Below are positions 34,754-43,993 of a stretch of DNA of 64,000 bases, one piece after another. The notes beneath the pieces were generated by a model, which saw only the letters and a program-made list of their open reading frames with translations, was not told the origin of the DNA and did not search any database. The stretch comes from Jannaschia seohaensis. GTDB lineage: Bacteria > Pseudomonadota > Alphaproteobacteria > Rhodobacterales > Rhodobacteraceae. Position numbers and translations under genes: made by a program. Position 1 is the first letter of the stretch. Every line of letters begins with the position of its first letter. The stretch lies in assembly GCF_900116765.1 (NCBI RefSeq), contig NZ_UETC01000006.1, positions 1 to 64,000 of the forward strand, written 5' to 3'.

Positions 34754-36316
34754 ATGATCAAAGGCTTTCTCACCGTCAGCGGCTGGACCCTTCTCTCGCG
34801 GGTCCTGGGGTTCGTGCGCGACATCCTGATCGCGCGCTTCCTGGGCACGGGCGCGGCGGCGGAGGCGTTCTTTGTCGCCTTCAGCCTGCCCAACATGTTC
34901 CGCCGCTTCTTCGCCGAGGGCGCGTTCAACATGGCCTTCGTGCCGCTCTACGCCAAGAAGCTGGAAGATGCGTCCGAGGATGCCGACGCCTTCGCCCGCG
35001 ATGCGGTGGCGCTGATGGTCGTGGTGCTGACCGTCTTCACCGTGCTGGGCATCCTGTTCATGCCCGCGCTGGTCTTCGCGATGGCGTCGGGCTTCGCCGA
35101 TGACGGCCGCTTTTCCCTGGCGGTGAGCTATGGGCGCATCGCGTTCCCCTATATCCTGCTGATCTCGCTGGCGGCGCTCGTCTCGGGGGTGCTGAACGCC
35201 AATCGCCGCTTCCTGGCGGCCGCGGCGGCGCCCGCGCTGCTCAACATCGCCTTCATCTCGGCCCTGCTCCTCGTCTGGGCCTTTCCAGGTCTCGTGCCCA
35301 TGGCCACACCCGTGCCTTCGCTGATCTACGGCCAGGCGCTGGTCTGGACGGTGCCCCTGGGCGGTGCGCTGCAGCTCGGCCTTGTCTGGTGGGCGGCGCG
35401 GCGGGCCGGTCACAGGCTGATGCCACGGCACCTGCCGCGGCTTACGCCCGACCTGAAACGTCTGGCCATCATCGCCGCCCCCGCCGCGCTGGCCGGAGGC
35501 GTGGTGCAGGTGAACCTGCTGGTCGGGCGGCAGGTGGCCAGCTATTTCGACGGCGCCGTGGCCTGGCTCAGCTATGCGGACCGGCTCTACCAATTGCCGC
35601 TGGGCGTGGTCGGCATCGCCATCGGGGTGGTCCTGCTGCCCGACCTTTCCCGCCGCGTCCGCGCCGAGGACCGGGAGGGCCAGCGCCACGCCCTCTCCCG
35701 CGCGACCGAGTTCGCGCTGCTGCTGACGATCCCGGCCGCCGTGGCCTTGCTCGTGGTCCCGGGCACGCTGGTCTCGGTCCTGTTCGAGCGGGGGGCCTTC
35801 GATGCCGACGACACCGCATCGACGGCCGTGGCGCTGATGGTCTATGCGCTGGGCCTGCCGGCCTTCGTGCTGCAAAAGGTGCTGCAACCCGTCTTCTTCG
35901 CGCGCGAGGACACGCGCACGCCGCTCAAATACGCGCTGGTCTCGCTCGCCGTGAACGCCGCAGTGGCCATCGGCCTGGCCCCGGTGATCGGTTTCGCCGC
36001 CGCGGCGCTGGGCACGACGGTGGCCTCCTGGGCAATGGTGCTGCTGCTCTGGCTCGGCGTCCGCCGGATGGGCGAGGTGGCGCGGCTCGACGATCGGGCC
36101 CGCCGGCGCGTCTGGCGCATCTTCGTGGCGGCGGCCGGCATGGGTGTCGTGATCTGGGTGACGAACATCGTACTGACGCCGCTCTTCGGCTTGGGGCTGA
36201 GCGTGCTGGCGGTGGCGATCCTGGTGGGGCTTGGGATCCTGTCCTATTTCGGCCTGTGCCAGATGATCGGCGCCGTGCGCCTGGCCGAGTTGCGGGCCGC
36301 GTTGCGCCGGGGCTGA
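34754..36316 (+). CDS. murJ: lipid II flippase MurJ (MviN)
   Basis: MurJ moves lipid II across the inner membrane for peptidoglycan synthesis. The 520-residue protein has about 14 helices and begins with the family hallmark SGWTLLSRVLGFVRDILIAR, followed by AEAFFVAFSLPNMFRRFFAEG with the conserved arginines of the MOP-superfamily flippase cavity. A later hallmark is SYADRLYQLPLGVVGIAIG near residue 275. It is not coupled to the next gene (72-bp gap). The glnD-murJ order is common in alphaproteobacteria. Confidence 0.95.
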   Translation: MIKGFLTVSGWTLLSRVLGFVRDILIARFLGTGAAAEAFFVAFSLPNMFRRFFAEGAFNMAFVPLYAKKLEDASEDADAFARDAVALMVVVLTVFTVLGILFMPALVFAMASGFADDGRFSLAVSYGRIAFPYILLISLAALVSGVLNANRRFLAAAAAPALLNIAFISALLLVWAFPGLVPMATPVPSLIYGQALVWTVPLGGALQLGLVWWAARRAGHRLMPRHLPRLTPDLKRLAIIAAPAALAGGVVQVNLLVGRQVASYFDGAVAWLSYADRLYQLPLGVVGIAIGVVLLPDLSRRVRAEDREGQRHALSRATEFALLLTIPAAVALLVVPGTLVSVLFERGAFDADDTASTAVALMVYALGLPAFVLQKVLQPVFFAREDTRTPLKYALVSLAVNAAVAIGLAPVIGFAAAALGTTVASWAMVLLLWLGVRRMGEVARLDDRARRRVWRIFVAAAGMGVVIWVTNIVLTPLFGLGLSVLAVAILVGLGILSYFGLCQMIGAVRLAELRAALRRG

Positions 36317-36388
36317 GCCCGGCTTTCCCCGGACCGCGGCCCAGGATACACCCGCCCCGACCGACCACCCACCTGACAGGAGGCTCCC

Positions 36389-36631
36389 ATGGTCCAGCGT
36401 CTGCATCTCGTCTTCGGCGGCGAGCTGGTGAATCCCAGCTCCACCCAGTTCGTCGATCCGTCGAAGATCGACATCGTCGGCATGTTCCCCGACTACGCCT
36501 CGGCCTATGCCGCTTGGAAGGCCGCGGCCCAGCGCACGGTGGACGATGCCCATGCCCGCTATTTCATCGCCCATATCCACCGCCTGCGGGACGAAGAAAG
36601 CCCGGCCTCTCCGACCGAGGAGCTCGGCTGA
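36389..36631 (+). CDS. DUF4170 family small protein
   Basis: This 80-residue soluble protein has the DUF4170 pattern: a beta strand RLHLVFGGELVNPSS, then IDIVGMFPDYASAYAAWKAA and a basic HARYFIAHIHRL helix. The family has no known function but in many alphaproteobacteria directly precedes the Kdo transferase gene, as here with only 3 bp between. AGGAGG upstream gives a strong start. It may assist Kdo-lipid A assembly; that is inference from context. Confidence 0.88.
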   Translation: MVQRLHLVFGGELVNPSSTQFVDPSKIDIVGMFPDYASAYAAWKAAAQRTVDDAHARYFIAHIHRLRDEESPASPTEELG

Positions 36632-36634
36632 GCC

Positions 36635-37924
36635 ATGCCGCCTCGCTCGCTCCTGCTGGGCGCCTATCTCGCGTGGTCGAACGGGGCGGAGCGATACGGC
36701 AATCGCAAGCTGAAGTCGCGGCTCGCGCAGGGCAAGGAGGACGCGGCCCGCCTGGAGGAGCGGCGGGGCATCGCGTCGCTGCCACGCCCGGACGGCCCGC
36801 TGATCTGGTTCCACGCGGCCAGCGTGGGCGAGAGCGTGTCGCTCCTGGAGATGATCCGCCGCATCGGGGAGGAGCGGCCGGACACGCATTTCCTGATCAC
36901 CTCCGGCACCGTCACCAGCGCCGAGATCCTGGCCAGCCGCCTGCCGCCCCGGGCGCTGCACCAATACGTGCCGCTCGACGTCCGGCCCTGGATGCGGCGC
37001 TTTCTGGACCACTGGCGCCCGGATCTTTGCGTGCTGGCCGAGGGCGAGATTTGGCCCGCGCTTCTGCATGAATGCGCGGCCCGGGGCGTGCCCGTCGCGC
37101 TGATCAACGCGCGCATGACCGAGGGGGCGCATCGCCGCTGGCGCCGCTGGGCCCGAGGGGCCGCGCGCGCCTTGGTGCACCGCATCGCCCATGTTCAGGC
37201 CCAGGACAGGGCCACCGCCGACCGGCTGCTCGATCTCGGATTTCCCCCTGAGCGGCTGGAGGTCACGGGCACGCTCAAGGAGGGGTCCAAGGCCCTGCCC
37301 CACGACGAATCGCAGCGGGTCGCGCTGGCGGGAGCGCTGGCCGGGCGCCCCTGCTGGCTGGCCGCCTCGACCCATGAAGGCGAGGAAGCAGGCGCCGCCG
37401 AAGCCCATGCCCAGGCCCGCCGCGCTTGGCAAAAGCTGCTGTTGGTGATCGCGCCCCGCCATCCGGACCGCGCGACCGAGATCGTCGAAGGGCTGCGCCT
37501 GGACGGCTGGCGCGTCGCCCGCCGCACCGCGGGCGAGACCATCGAACCCGACACCGAGATCTACGTGGCCGACACGATCGGCGAGATGGGGCTGTGGTAT
37601 CGGCTCTGCCCGGTCAGCTTCGTCGGCGGCTCCCTGGTGGAGATCGGCGGCCACAACCCGTTCGAACCCGCCGCCCTGGGCAGCGCGATCCTGCACGGGC
37701 CGCATGTCCAGAACTTCGCCGATATCTACGAGCGGCTGGGCGCCGCCGGCGCGGCCCGCTCCGTGTCGGATTGGGACGATCTGGGGGCCACGCTCGCCCG
37801 CGTGCTGGAGCCCGACGAGGCCGCGCGCATGGCCCATGCCGCCTGGGAGGTCTGCTCCGCCGGGGCCGAAGTGACCGAGGCGGCGATGGACCTGCTCTTG
37901 GCGATGCTCGACGGGGTGGACTGA
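36635..37924 (+). CDS. waaA: 3-deoxy-D-manno-octulosonic acid (Kdo) transferase
   Basis: WaaA (KdtA, GT30) transfers Kdo from CMP-Kdo to lipid A precursor at the inner membrane. The 429-residue protein shows [20 protein letters not shown] with the catalytic-site glutamate near residue 65, a [11 protein letters not shown] segment, [13 protein letters not shown] near 135, [10 protein letters not shown], and the C-terminal [19 protein letters not shown] nucleotide-binding motif. It overlaps lpxK by one base (TGATG). Its donor is made by kdsD-kdsB-kdsA about 6 kb away. Confidence 0.95.
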   Translation: MPPRSLLLGAYLAWSNGAERYGNRKLKSRLAQGKEDAARLEERRGIASLPRPDGPLIWFHAASVGESVSLLEMIRRIGEERPDTHFLITSGTVTSAEILASRLPPRALHQYVPLDVRPWMRRFLDHWRPDLCVLAEGEIWPALLHECAARGVPVALINARMTEGAHRRWRRWARGAARALVHRIAHVQAQDRATADRLLDLGFPPERLEVTGTLKEGSKALPHDESQRVALAGALAGRPCWLAASTHEGEEAGAAEAHAQARRAWQKLLLVIAPRHPDRATEIVEGLRLDGWRVARRTAGETIEPDTEIYVADTIGEMGLWYRLCPVSFVGGSLVEIGGHNPFEPAALGSAILHGPHVQNFADIYERLGAAGAARSVSDWDDLGATLARVLEPDEAARMAHAAWEVCSAGAEVTEAAMDLLLAMLDGVD

Positions 37925-38892
37925 TGCGCGCGCCGGGCTTCTGGTCGCAGCCGCCGGGTCTGCTCTCGGCGGCGCTGGCGCCGCTGGGTGCGCTCTATGC
38001 CGCCGCGACGGCGCGGCGCGTGGCCCGGCCGGGGGCGCGGGTCGGCGTGCCTGTGATCTGCGTCGGCAACCTGACGGCGGGGGGCACCGGCAAGACGCCC
38101 ACCGTGATCGCCCTGGCCGAAAGGCTGACGGCGCGCGGCGTGGCGGCGCATGTCGTCTCCCGCGGCTATGGCGGCTCGGAGGAGGGTCCGACGCGCGTCG
38201 ATCCGGCGGTGCATGACGCGGGCCAAGTCGGGGACGAGCCGCTCTTGGTCTCGGCCTTCGCGCCGGTCTGGGTCGCGCGCGACCGGCTGGCGGGCGCGCG
38301 GGCGGCCGTCGCAGCGGGCGCGCAGGCCATCCTGCTCGATGACGGGTTCCAGAACCCGTCCCTGGTCAAGGACCTGTCGATCGTGGTGGTCGATGCCGGG
38401 GCGGGCTTCGGCAATGGCCGGGTGATCCCGGCGGGCCCCTTGCGGGAGCCGGTCGCGACCGGCCTGGCCCGCGCGGACCTGACGCTCTCCATCGGGTCGG
38501 AGGCCGAGCAACGCACGCTCACCCTGCCGAGCCCGCCGCCCCGCCTGGACGGGCGGCTCGCCCCGCTGGCCACGGGGATGCCCTGGGCGGGCCTGCCAGT
38601 CTTCGCCTTCGCGGGAATCGGGCGGCCGGAAAAATTCTTCGACACGCTGCGCGGCCTGGGGGTGGATCTGAAGGGCACCGTTTCCCTGGCCGATCATCAG
38701 CCGCTCACGCCCGCCCTGCTCCATCGCCTGGGCGAGCAGGCGGCGCGCCTCTCCGCCCAGCCGGTCACGACTGAGAAGGACGCCGTGCGGCTCCCCCCGT
38801 CCCTGCGCGGGCGGGTCATGACGCTACCGGTGCGGCTCACGCTGGACGACTGGACCCCGCTCGACGCCGCGCTGACGCGGCTCGACCTGTAG
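37924..38892 (+). CDS. lpxK: tetraacyldisaccharide 4'-kinase LpxK
   Basis: LpxK phosphorylates the 4' position of the lipid A disaccharide. The ATG at 37924 overlaps the waaA stop; the frame is open upstream, but that part lies in waaA. The 322-residue product has an N-terminal amphipathic/hydrophobic segment ([20 protein letters not shown]), a Walker A loop [14 protein letters not shown] near residue 43, [12 protein letters not shown] near 138 and a late [10 protein letters not shown]. In many alphaproteobacteria the three genes DUF4170-waaA-lpxK are similarly ordered. Confidence 0.95.
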   Translation: MRAPGFWSQPPGLLSAALAPLGALYAAATARRVARPGARVGVPVICVGNLTAGGTGKTPTVIALAERLTARGVAAHVVSRGYGGSEEGPTRVDPAVHDAGQVGDEPLLVSAFAPVWVARDRLAGARAAVAAGAQAILLDDGFQNPSLVKDLSIVVVDAGAGFGNGRVIPAGPLREPVATGLARADLTLSIGSEAEQRTLTLPSPPPRLDGRLAPLATGMPWAGLPVFAFAGIGRPEKFFDTLRGLGVDLKGTVSLADHQPLTPALLHRLGEQAARLSAQPVTTEKDAVRLPPSLRGRVMTLPVRLTLDDWTPLDAALTRLDL

Positions 38893-38915
38893 GGTGGGCA
38901 TCACCATGCCCACCC
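38892..38915. terminator. 10-bp perfect hairpin between convergent lpxK and the DsbA-like gene
   Basis: GGGTGGGCAT at 38892-38901 pairs with ATGCCCACCC at 38906-38915 around CACC. It begins at the last base of the lpxK stop codon and lies 13 bp from the stop of the convergent gene, so it probably serves as a bidirectional terminator. There is no T-run. Confidence 0.6.
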
Positions 38916-38928
38916 CTGCGGCCTGGGC

Positions 38929-39582
38929 TCAGCTGCCCGCGGCCTCGTCCACGAGGCGGCCGATCTGCGACAGGCTCATATTGCCCGAATGCATCTCGCC
39001 ATTGATCAGGAAGGAGGGCGTCGACCGCACTTGGTGCCGCTCTGAATTGGCCTGATACCAGCCATAGAGCGCTTCGGCCTGGGCCGCGTCCTGCATGCAG
39101 GCATCGACCTCGGCCCGGCTCATCCCGGCCTGGAGCCCGATGCGCTTCAGGCTGTCGGCCACGGCAGCCGGCTCGCTCTGGCGCGCCCAGTCCCTCTGAC
39201 GCTTGTAGATCAGTTCGGATACACCGAAGAACCGCCGCGGCCCGGCGCAGCGTGCGATCATCGAGGCCCAGAGGCCGTAGCGGTCGTAATACACCTCGCG
39301 ATAGGTGAAGTGTACCTTGCCGGTGTCGATATACTCAGCCTTGAAGCTCTTGAACGTCTCGTTGTGGAAGTTGGCGCAGTGCGGGCAGGTGTAGCTCGCA
39401 TATTCGATCACCTTCACCGGCGCGTTCGGATCGCCCAGCGTCATCTCGGGCACTGCCGCGCCCTGCGCATGGGCCGCGCCCAGGTCTCCGAGTCCGCCCT
39501 GGCCACGGGGCCATAGCATGGCTCCGGCGCCCAGGGCGGTGCCTGAGGCCAAGAGTGTCAGAAAAGTACGTCTGTTAGCCAT
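38929..39582 (-). CDS. DsbA-like periplasmic thiol:disulfide oxidoreductase
   Basis: Starting at ATG 39582 (GGGAGG five bases upstream; the longer frame to 39819 lacks support) the product has 217 residues. It has a twin-arginine-type leader (NRRTFLTLLASGTALGAGAM), a thioredoxin-fold active site YASYTCPHCANFH with CPHC near residue 68, and a late cis-proline segment VRSTPSFLING. It belongs to the thioredoxin_4/DsbA group that oxidises or isomerises exported proteins. It lies downstream of the DciA-like gene (16-bp gap) on the same strand. Confidence 0.9.
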   Translation of the reverse strand: MANRRTFLTLLASGTALGAGAMLWPRGQGGLGDLGAAHAQGAAVPEMTLGDPNAPVKVIEYASYTCPHCANFHNETFKSFKAEYIDTGKVHFTYREVYYDRYGLWASMIARCAGPRRFFGVSELIYKRQRDWARQSEPAAVADSLKRIGLQAGMSRAEVDACMQDAAQAEALYGWYQANSERHQVRSTPSFLINGEMHSGNMSLSQIGRLVDEAAGS

Positions 39583-39598
39583 GGGTGCCTCCCGTAGG

Positions 39599-40093
39599 TC
39601 AATTGCGTCGTTTCGATATGATGTTGGCCCCCAGCCGTTCAAGCGACTCCCGAAGGCCGCTATCGGATACGCCCTGGGCCTGAGCACGCGCTTTGACCAT
39701 CGCCTCGGGCGATGGAGCCTTGGGGGCGCGGGGTTTGGGCGTGAACTCTGCCTGTCCCTCGGCAAAGCCGGTCGCCGCGGTCTGGGTGATCGCGATGCGG
39801 CTGATGGCCTGATAGCCATAGGTCGCGTTCACCCGGTCGATCAGCTGCGGCAGCTTCATCTGGAGCATCTGCGCCTGCGCGCCCGTCGTCAGCACGGTGA
39901 GCACGGCGCCGAAGCCGCCGCGCGGATAGCCCACCTTCACCGGGCGGCAGATCGCGGCGATCTCGCCCCCCGCGATCTCGGCCCAATGGGTCAGAAGCCG
40001 CGTCTCCGAAAAGCCGCGCGTCTGGCCGAGCCGCTTCACGTCGCGGTCGATCAGAGTGGCCATGCGTCGGCCGCCTTTTCGGATGGTGCGCAA
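39599..40093 (-). CDS. DciA-like protein (DUF721)
   Basis: The 164-residue protein carries the DUF721 domain in its first 100 residues (WAEIAGGEIAAICRPVKVGY, then LTVLTTGAQAQMLQMKLPQL) and a charged C-terminal tail. DciA proteins load the replicative helicase in bacteria that lack DnaC; DUF721 proteins next to mutY are widespread in alphaproteobacteria. A second in-frame ATG at 40063 (MATLIDRD) is a possible start. It is divergent from mutY across 70 bp. Confidence 0.85.
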   Translation of the reverse strand: MRTIRKGGRRMATLIDRDVKRLGQTRGFSETRLLTHWAEIAGGEIAAICRPVKVGYPRGGFGAVLTVLTTGAQAQMLQMKLPQLIDRVNATYGYQAISRIAITQTAATGFAEGQAEFTPKPRAPKAPSPEAMVKARAQAQGVSDSGLRESLERLGANIISKRRN

Positions 40094-40163
40094 GCGGGGT
40101 TCCTCCGGGTCGGCCTGTATCCTACATCACGGCGCGGCCCGGAAAACAGGGGGAGCATCACGG

Positions 40164-41192
40164 ATGCGTGACGATCTGACGGCAGCGCTGCTGACGTGGT
40201 ATGACGGCCACGCACGGGATCTGCCTTGGCGGGTTCCGCCCGGCTCCGGGCGGCGGCCCGATCCCTATCGCGTCTGGCTGTCGGAGATCATGCTCCAGCA
40301 GACGACCGTCGCCGCCGTGCGGGCCTATTTCCTGCGCTTCACCGAGATCTGGCCGACCGTCACCGACCTCGCCGCCGCCGAGGATACGGAGGTCATGGGC
40401 GCATGGGCCGGGCTGGGCTATTATGCGCGGGCCCGCAACCTGCTCAAATGCGCGCGGGTCGTCGCCTCCGAGCATGGCGGGCGGTTCCCGGACACCGAAG
40501 CGGGTCTTCTGACGCTGCCCGGCATCGGCCCCTACACCGCCGCCGCCATCGCGGCCATCGCCTTCGACCGGCCGGCCGTGGTGGTCGATGGCAATGTCGA
40601 GCGGGTCATGGCCCGGCTGCGCCGAATCGAGACGCCTCTGCCCGCCGCCAAGGCGCCGATCCGCGCCGCCATGGCGGAGCTGACGCCGGATCGCCGGCCG
40701 GGCGATTACGCCCAGGCCGTGATGGATCTCGGCGCCACGATCTGCACTCCGAAATCGCCGGGCTGCATGCTCTGCCCCTGGCGGGACGCCTGCGCCGCCC
40801 GCCTCGCCGGTGTCGCGGAGACCCTGCCGGTCAAAGCCCCCAAGAAGGCGAAGCCGACCCGCCGCGGCCTGCTCTATCTCGCGCGCCGGGGCGACACCTG
40901 GCTGTTGGAGCAGCGGCCGGACGAGGGGCTCTTGGGCGGCATGCTGGCCTTTCCGACCTCGGACTGGTCCGAGGCCCCCACCCCGGCGCCCCCGGCCCTG
41001 GCCGACTGGTACGAGCTGGGCGAGGTGCGCCACACCTTCACCCATTTCCACCTGATCCTGACGGTGCTCGCCGCCGACCGGCCCGGCCCGCCCTCGCGCG
41101 GGGCCTTCGCGCCGCTGGATCCGTCCACCCTTCCGACGGTGTTTCGGAAGGCGCATGCCCTGATGACGAAACGTCACGGAACCGGCGATTGA
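40164..41192 (+). CDS. mutY: A/G-specific adenine glycosylase MutY
   Basis: MutY removes adenine mispaired with 8-oxoguanine. The start at ATG 40164 has GGGGAG upstream and gives 342 residues. The HhH-GPD core shows LSEIMLQQTTVAAV with the catalytic glutamate near residue 40, LLTLPGIGPYTAAAIAAIAF and VVVDGNVERVMARL with the catalytic aspartate. Cysteines spaced C-X6-C-X2-C-X5-C from about residue 194 hold the 4Fe-4S cluster. The C-terminal NUDIX-like domain (residues about 230-340) recognises 8-oxoG. Confidence 0.95.
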   Translation: MRDDLTAALLTWYDGHARDLPWRVPPGSGRRPDPYRVWLSEIMLQQTTVAAVRAYFLRFTEIWPTVTDLAAAEDTEVMGAWAGLGYYARARNLLKCARVVASEHGGRFPDTEAGLLTLPGIGPYTAAAIAAIAFDRPAVVVDGNVERVMARLRRIETPLPAAKAPIRAAMAELTPDRRPGDYAQAVMDLGATICTPKSPGCMLCPWRDACAARLAGVAETLPVKAPKKAKPTRRGLLYLARRGDTWLLEQRPDEGLLGGMLAFPTSDWSEAPTPAPPALADWYELGEVRHTFTHFHLILTVLAADRPGPPSRGAFAPLDPSTLPTVFRKAHALMTKRHGTGD

Positions 41193-41296
41193 GGGCCGCA
41201 ATCCCGGCCGGTATCCTGTGGATAAGGCGCCGAAGGATGGCGTGAGGCCCCGGTGGGGCGTCAGGTCTCGTCCGGCGTTCTAGATCCGAGGGAGCC

Positions 41297-42442
41297 ATGA
41301 CCGTCCACGCCCTGCCCGACCAGACGATCCGCAATCCGCTGCGCGCCCTGCCGTTCTGGGCCTCGTTGACGATGATCCCGGTGATCTGGGCGGCGGCCCT
41401 GGCGGGCGGCTGGTGGGTTCTGGCGGTCCCGGTTTATGCGTGGGGCGCCTATGCGCTGCTCGACGCGCTGGCCGGGTTGGAGGAAGGCAATGCCGACCCG
41501 CAGATGGATCGGGCGGGGCTGGGATGGTATCGGGCGATCACGCTGATCTGGGCGCCAGTCCAGGCCGCCACGCTGTTCGGTCTGATCTGGTTCGCGACAC
41601 GGGCCGAGCATCTCGGCGGCTGGGAGCTGGTGGGCCTGTTCTTCGGCATGGGCGTCGTCTCCGGCACGATTGGGATCAACTACTCCCATGAGCTGATGCA
41701 CCAACGCTCCCGGCTGGAGCGGGGGCTGGCGGACATCCTGCTGGCGATGGTGCTCTATTCGCATTTCCGCTCGGAGCATCTGCTGGTCCATCACCGCTAT
41801 GTCGCGACGCCGCGCGACCCGGTGACGGCGCGCTACAACGAGGATTTCTACCGTTTCTATCTGCGGGTGCTGCGGGAGTGTCTGGCCTCGGCCTGGAAGG
41901 CCGAGGCGGCGATGCTGGCCCGCAAAGGGCTCACGCGCTGGCACCGCTCCAATCCATTCTGGCGCTACTGGGCCCTCCAGGCCGCCTGTCTCGCGCTGGC
42001 CGCGCTGCTGGGCGGCTGGCTGGGGCTCGGCCTCTTCCTGGTGCAGGCGGGCACTGCGATCTGGCAGCTGGAGCTGGTCAATTACGTGGAACATTACGGC
42101 CTGACCCGCCGCCACCTGGGCGATGGCCGCTACGAGCCGGTGCGGCCCCACCACTCCTGGAACTCGGCCGCCAAGGCGTCGAACTGGCTGCTGATCAACC
42201 TGCAACGCCATTCGGACCACCATTACAAGCCCGACCGGCCCTTCCCACTGCTCCAGACCTATGAGGCGGACGAGGCGCCGCAGCTGCCCTTCGGCTATCC
42301 GGTGATGACGGCGGCGGCGATGGTGCCCCCGGTCTGGCGGCGGGTCATGAACCCCAAGGTCCGCGCCTGGCGCAAGCGCTGGTATCCGGACATCGAGGAC
42401 TGGTCCGCTTACAAGACGGCCAGTAACCCGATGCCGCGCTAG
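41297..42442 (+). CDS. alkB: alkane 1-monooxygenase (AlkB-type membrane di-iron hydroxylase)
   Basis: This 381-residue integral membrane enzyme has about six helices. The histidine boxes of the AlkB/fatty acid desaturase superfamily are all visible: HELMH near residue 132, EHLLVHH near 158, NYVEHYG near 261 and LQRHSDHH near 302. AlkB hydroxylates medium-chain n-alkanes using rubredoxin as electron donor. No rubredoxin or rubredoxin reductase gene is adjacent, and a role on other hydrocarbon chains is possible. The stop codon lies in a CTAG shared with the convergent dedA gene. Confidence 0.9.
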   Translation: MTVHALPDQTIRNPLRALPFWASLTMIPVIWAAALAGGWWVLAVPVYAWGAYALLDALAGLEEGNADPQMDRAGLGWYRAITLIWAPVQAATLFGLIWFATRAEHLGGWELVGLFFGMGVVSGTIGINYSHELMHQRSRLERGLADILLAMVLYSHFRSEHLLVHHRYVATPRDPVTARYNEDFYRFYLRVLRECLASAWKAEAAMLARKGLTRWHRSNPFWRYWALQAACLALAALLGGWLGLGLFLVQAGTAIWQLELVNYVEHYGLTRRHLGDGRYEPVRPHHSWNSAAKASNWLLINLQRHSDHHYKPDRPFPLLQTYEADEAPQLPFGYPVMTAAAMVPPVWRRVMNPKVRAWRKRWYPDIEDWSAYKTASNPMPR

Positions 42443-43038
42443 CTGCGCACCTCCTGCCGGAACAGCCGCCAAAGGTAGATCCCGACCACTGCGCCCAGCA
42501 CAATCCAGCTGGCCGGATCGATCCAATCGCCCACCCGCTCATATTGCGACTCGAGCACATATCCCAGGATGGCCAGCCCGCCGATCCAGACCAGCGACCC
42601 GGCCGTGGTATAGATCAGGAACGGGCCCAGAGGCATCCGCGCCACCCCCGCGGGGACCGAGATCAGCGTCCGGAACCCCGGCATCATCCGTCCCACCAGC
42701 ACCGCCCAGGCGCCCTTCTCGCGGAACCATGCCGATGCCCGGTCCACATCCCCCGGCGAGATCGTCAGCCAGCGCCCGTACCGGGCCGCGAAGGCCCGGA
42801 GCCGCGCCTCGCCCACGACGATGCCGACCCAATACCAGAAGGTGGCGCCCGCGACCGACCCGGCGGTCGCCACGATGATGACCAGCGGCAGCGAGAACGA
42901 GCCGCGGGCCGCGAGGAAGCCACCCAGAGGGACGACGACCTCGGAGGGGATCGGCGGGAAGACGTTCTCGATCAACATCAGGAAGGCGAGACCCGCATAG
43001 CCTGCCTGGGACATGACGGAGAGGATCCAGTCGAACAT
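42439..43038 (-). CDS. DedA family membrane protein
   Basis: Beginning at ATG 43038, the 199-residue protein has the DedA/SNARE-associated domain: an early re-entrant segment LIENVFPPIPSEVVVPLGGF with the conserved Glu and Pro residues, FWYWVGIVVGEARLR, and the hallmark GRMMPGFRTLISVPAGVARM. Helices continue to near the C-terminus. DedA proteins are linked to membrane lipid scrambling (including undecaprenyl-phosphate) and proton-motive-force maintenance. Longer frames reach into a copy of the dispersed repeat and are not supported. It shares CTAG at its stop with alkB. Confidence 0.9.
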   Translation of the reverse strand: MFDWILSVMSQAGYAGLAFLMLIENVFPPIPSEVVVPLGGFLAARGSFSLPLVIIVATAGSVAGATFWYWVGIVVGEARLRAFAARYGRWLTISPGDVDRASAWFREKGAWAVLVGRMMPGFRTLISVPAGVARMPLGPFLIYTTAGSLVWIGGLAILGYVLESQYERVGDWIDPASWIVLGAVVGIYLWRLFRQEVRS

Positions 43039-43080
43039 CGGATGGCTCGTGCTTGAAAGGGGGAGGGGGGCCAGCCCCCC

Positions 43081-43129
43081 GTCGGCCGTGGGCCGACTCC
43101 CCCCGGAGTATTTCCGGCCAGAAGAAGGG
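43081..43129 (-). repeat. dispersed intergenic repeat, copy B, with adjacent hairpin
   Basis: The core at 43101-43129 is identical to copy A on the opposite strand. Next to it lies a perfect hairpin, GTCGGCC-GTG-GGCCGAC at 43081-43097, and then GGGGGGCCAGCCCCCC at 43063-43078. It fills the gap between the end of kdsA and the start of dedA. Confidence 0.8.
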
Positions 43130-43147
43130 GGAAGCGGCGGCCCGGGC

Positions 43148-43993
43148 CTAGGGGCGGTCGAGGCCCTTTCGCAGAGCGTCGAAAGCACGGAGCTCGGCGA
43201 TCAGATCGGCCATACGGTCGATGGGGATCATGTTGGGGCCGTCGGACGGGGCGTTGTCCGGGTCCTGGTGCGTCTCGATGAACAAGGCGGAGACGCCGAC
43301 CGCGCAGGCGGCGCGCGCCAGAACCGGGGCGAATTCGCGCTGGCCGCCAGAAGAGGTGCCCTGCCCGCCGGGCTGCTGCACCGAATGGGTGGCGTCGAAG
43401 ACGACCGGATATCCGGTGGCCTCCATGATGGGCAGGCCGCGGAAATCGGTCACGAGGGTGTTGTAGCCGAAGCTGGTGCCCCGGTCGCAGAGCAGGATGC
43501 GGGTGTTACCGGTGGATGCGATCTTGGCGGCGACGTTGGGCATGTCCCAGGGCGCGAGAAATTGGCCCTTCTTGATGTTTATCGCGGCGCCGGTCTCGCC
43601 CGCCGCGAGCAGCAAGTCGGTCTGGCGGCTGAGGAAGGCCGGGATCTGGAGCACATCGCAGGCCTCGGCCGCAGGGGCGCAATGGTCGGGAAGGTGGACG
43701 TCGGTGAGGGTGGGACAGCCGAACTCCGCGCCGATCTTGGCGAGGATCGACAGACCCTCCTCCAGGCCGAGGCCGCGCTGGGTCGAGATCGAGGAACGGT
43801 TGGCCTTGTCGTAGCTCGCCTTGAAGATCCACCGCGTGCCCGTCGGCGCGCAAGCCTCGGCGATGCGCTCGGCCATCATGCGGGCGTGGTCCAGGCTCTC
43901 CAGCTGGCAGGGCCCGGTGATCAGAGCAAAGGGGTGGGCGCCGCCGATGGGGATGCCGGAGACGTCTATGGGCGTGGATTTCAGCGGGTCCAT
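43148..43993 (-). CDS. kdsA: 3-deoxy-D-manno-octulosonate 8-phosphate synthase
   Basis: KdsA condenses phosphoenolpyruvate with arabinose-5-phosphate to Kdo-8-phosphate. The ATG at 43993 overlaps the kdsB stop (TGATG) and gives 281 residues. Family motifs include [20 protein letters not shown] near residue 22, [14 protein letters not shown] near 52, [10 protein letters not shown] near 93 and the terminal [20 protein letters not shown]. It is the last gene of the kdsD-kdsB-kdsA operon. Confidence 0.96.
   Translation of the reverse strand: MDPLKSTPIDVSGIPIGGAHPFALITGPCQLESLDHARMMAERIAEACAPTGTRWIFKASYDKANRSSISTQRGLGLEEGLSILAKIGAEFGCPTLTDVHLPDHCAPAAEACDVLQIPAFLSRQTDLLLAAGETGAAINIKKGQFLAPWDMPNVAAKIASTGNTRILLCDRGTSFGYNTLVTDFRGLPIMEATGYPVVFDATHSVQQPGGQGTSSGGQREFAPVLARAACAVGVSALFIETHQDPDNAPSDGPNMIPIDRMADLIAELRAFDALRKGLDRP

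Noticed and set aside
34418-37837. 1139-residue leftward frame across murJ, DUF4170 and waaA
   Set aside because: It spans three recognisable rightward genes and has the His/Arg/Gln-rich look of an antisense frame.
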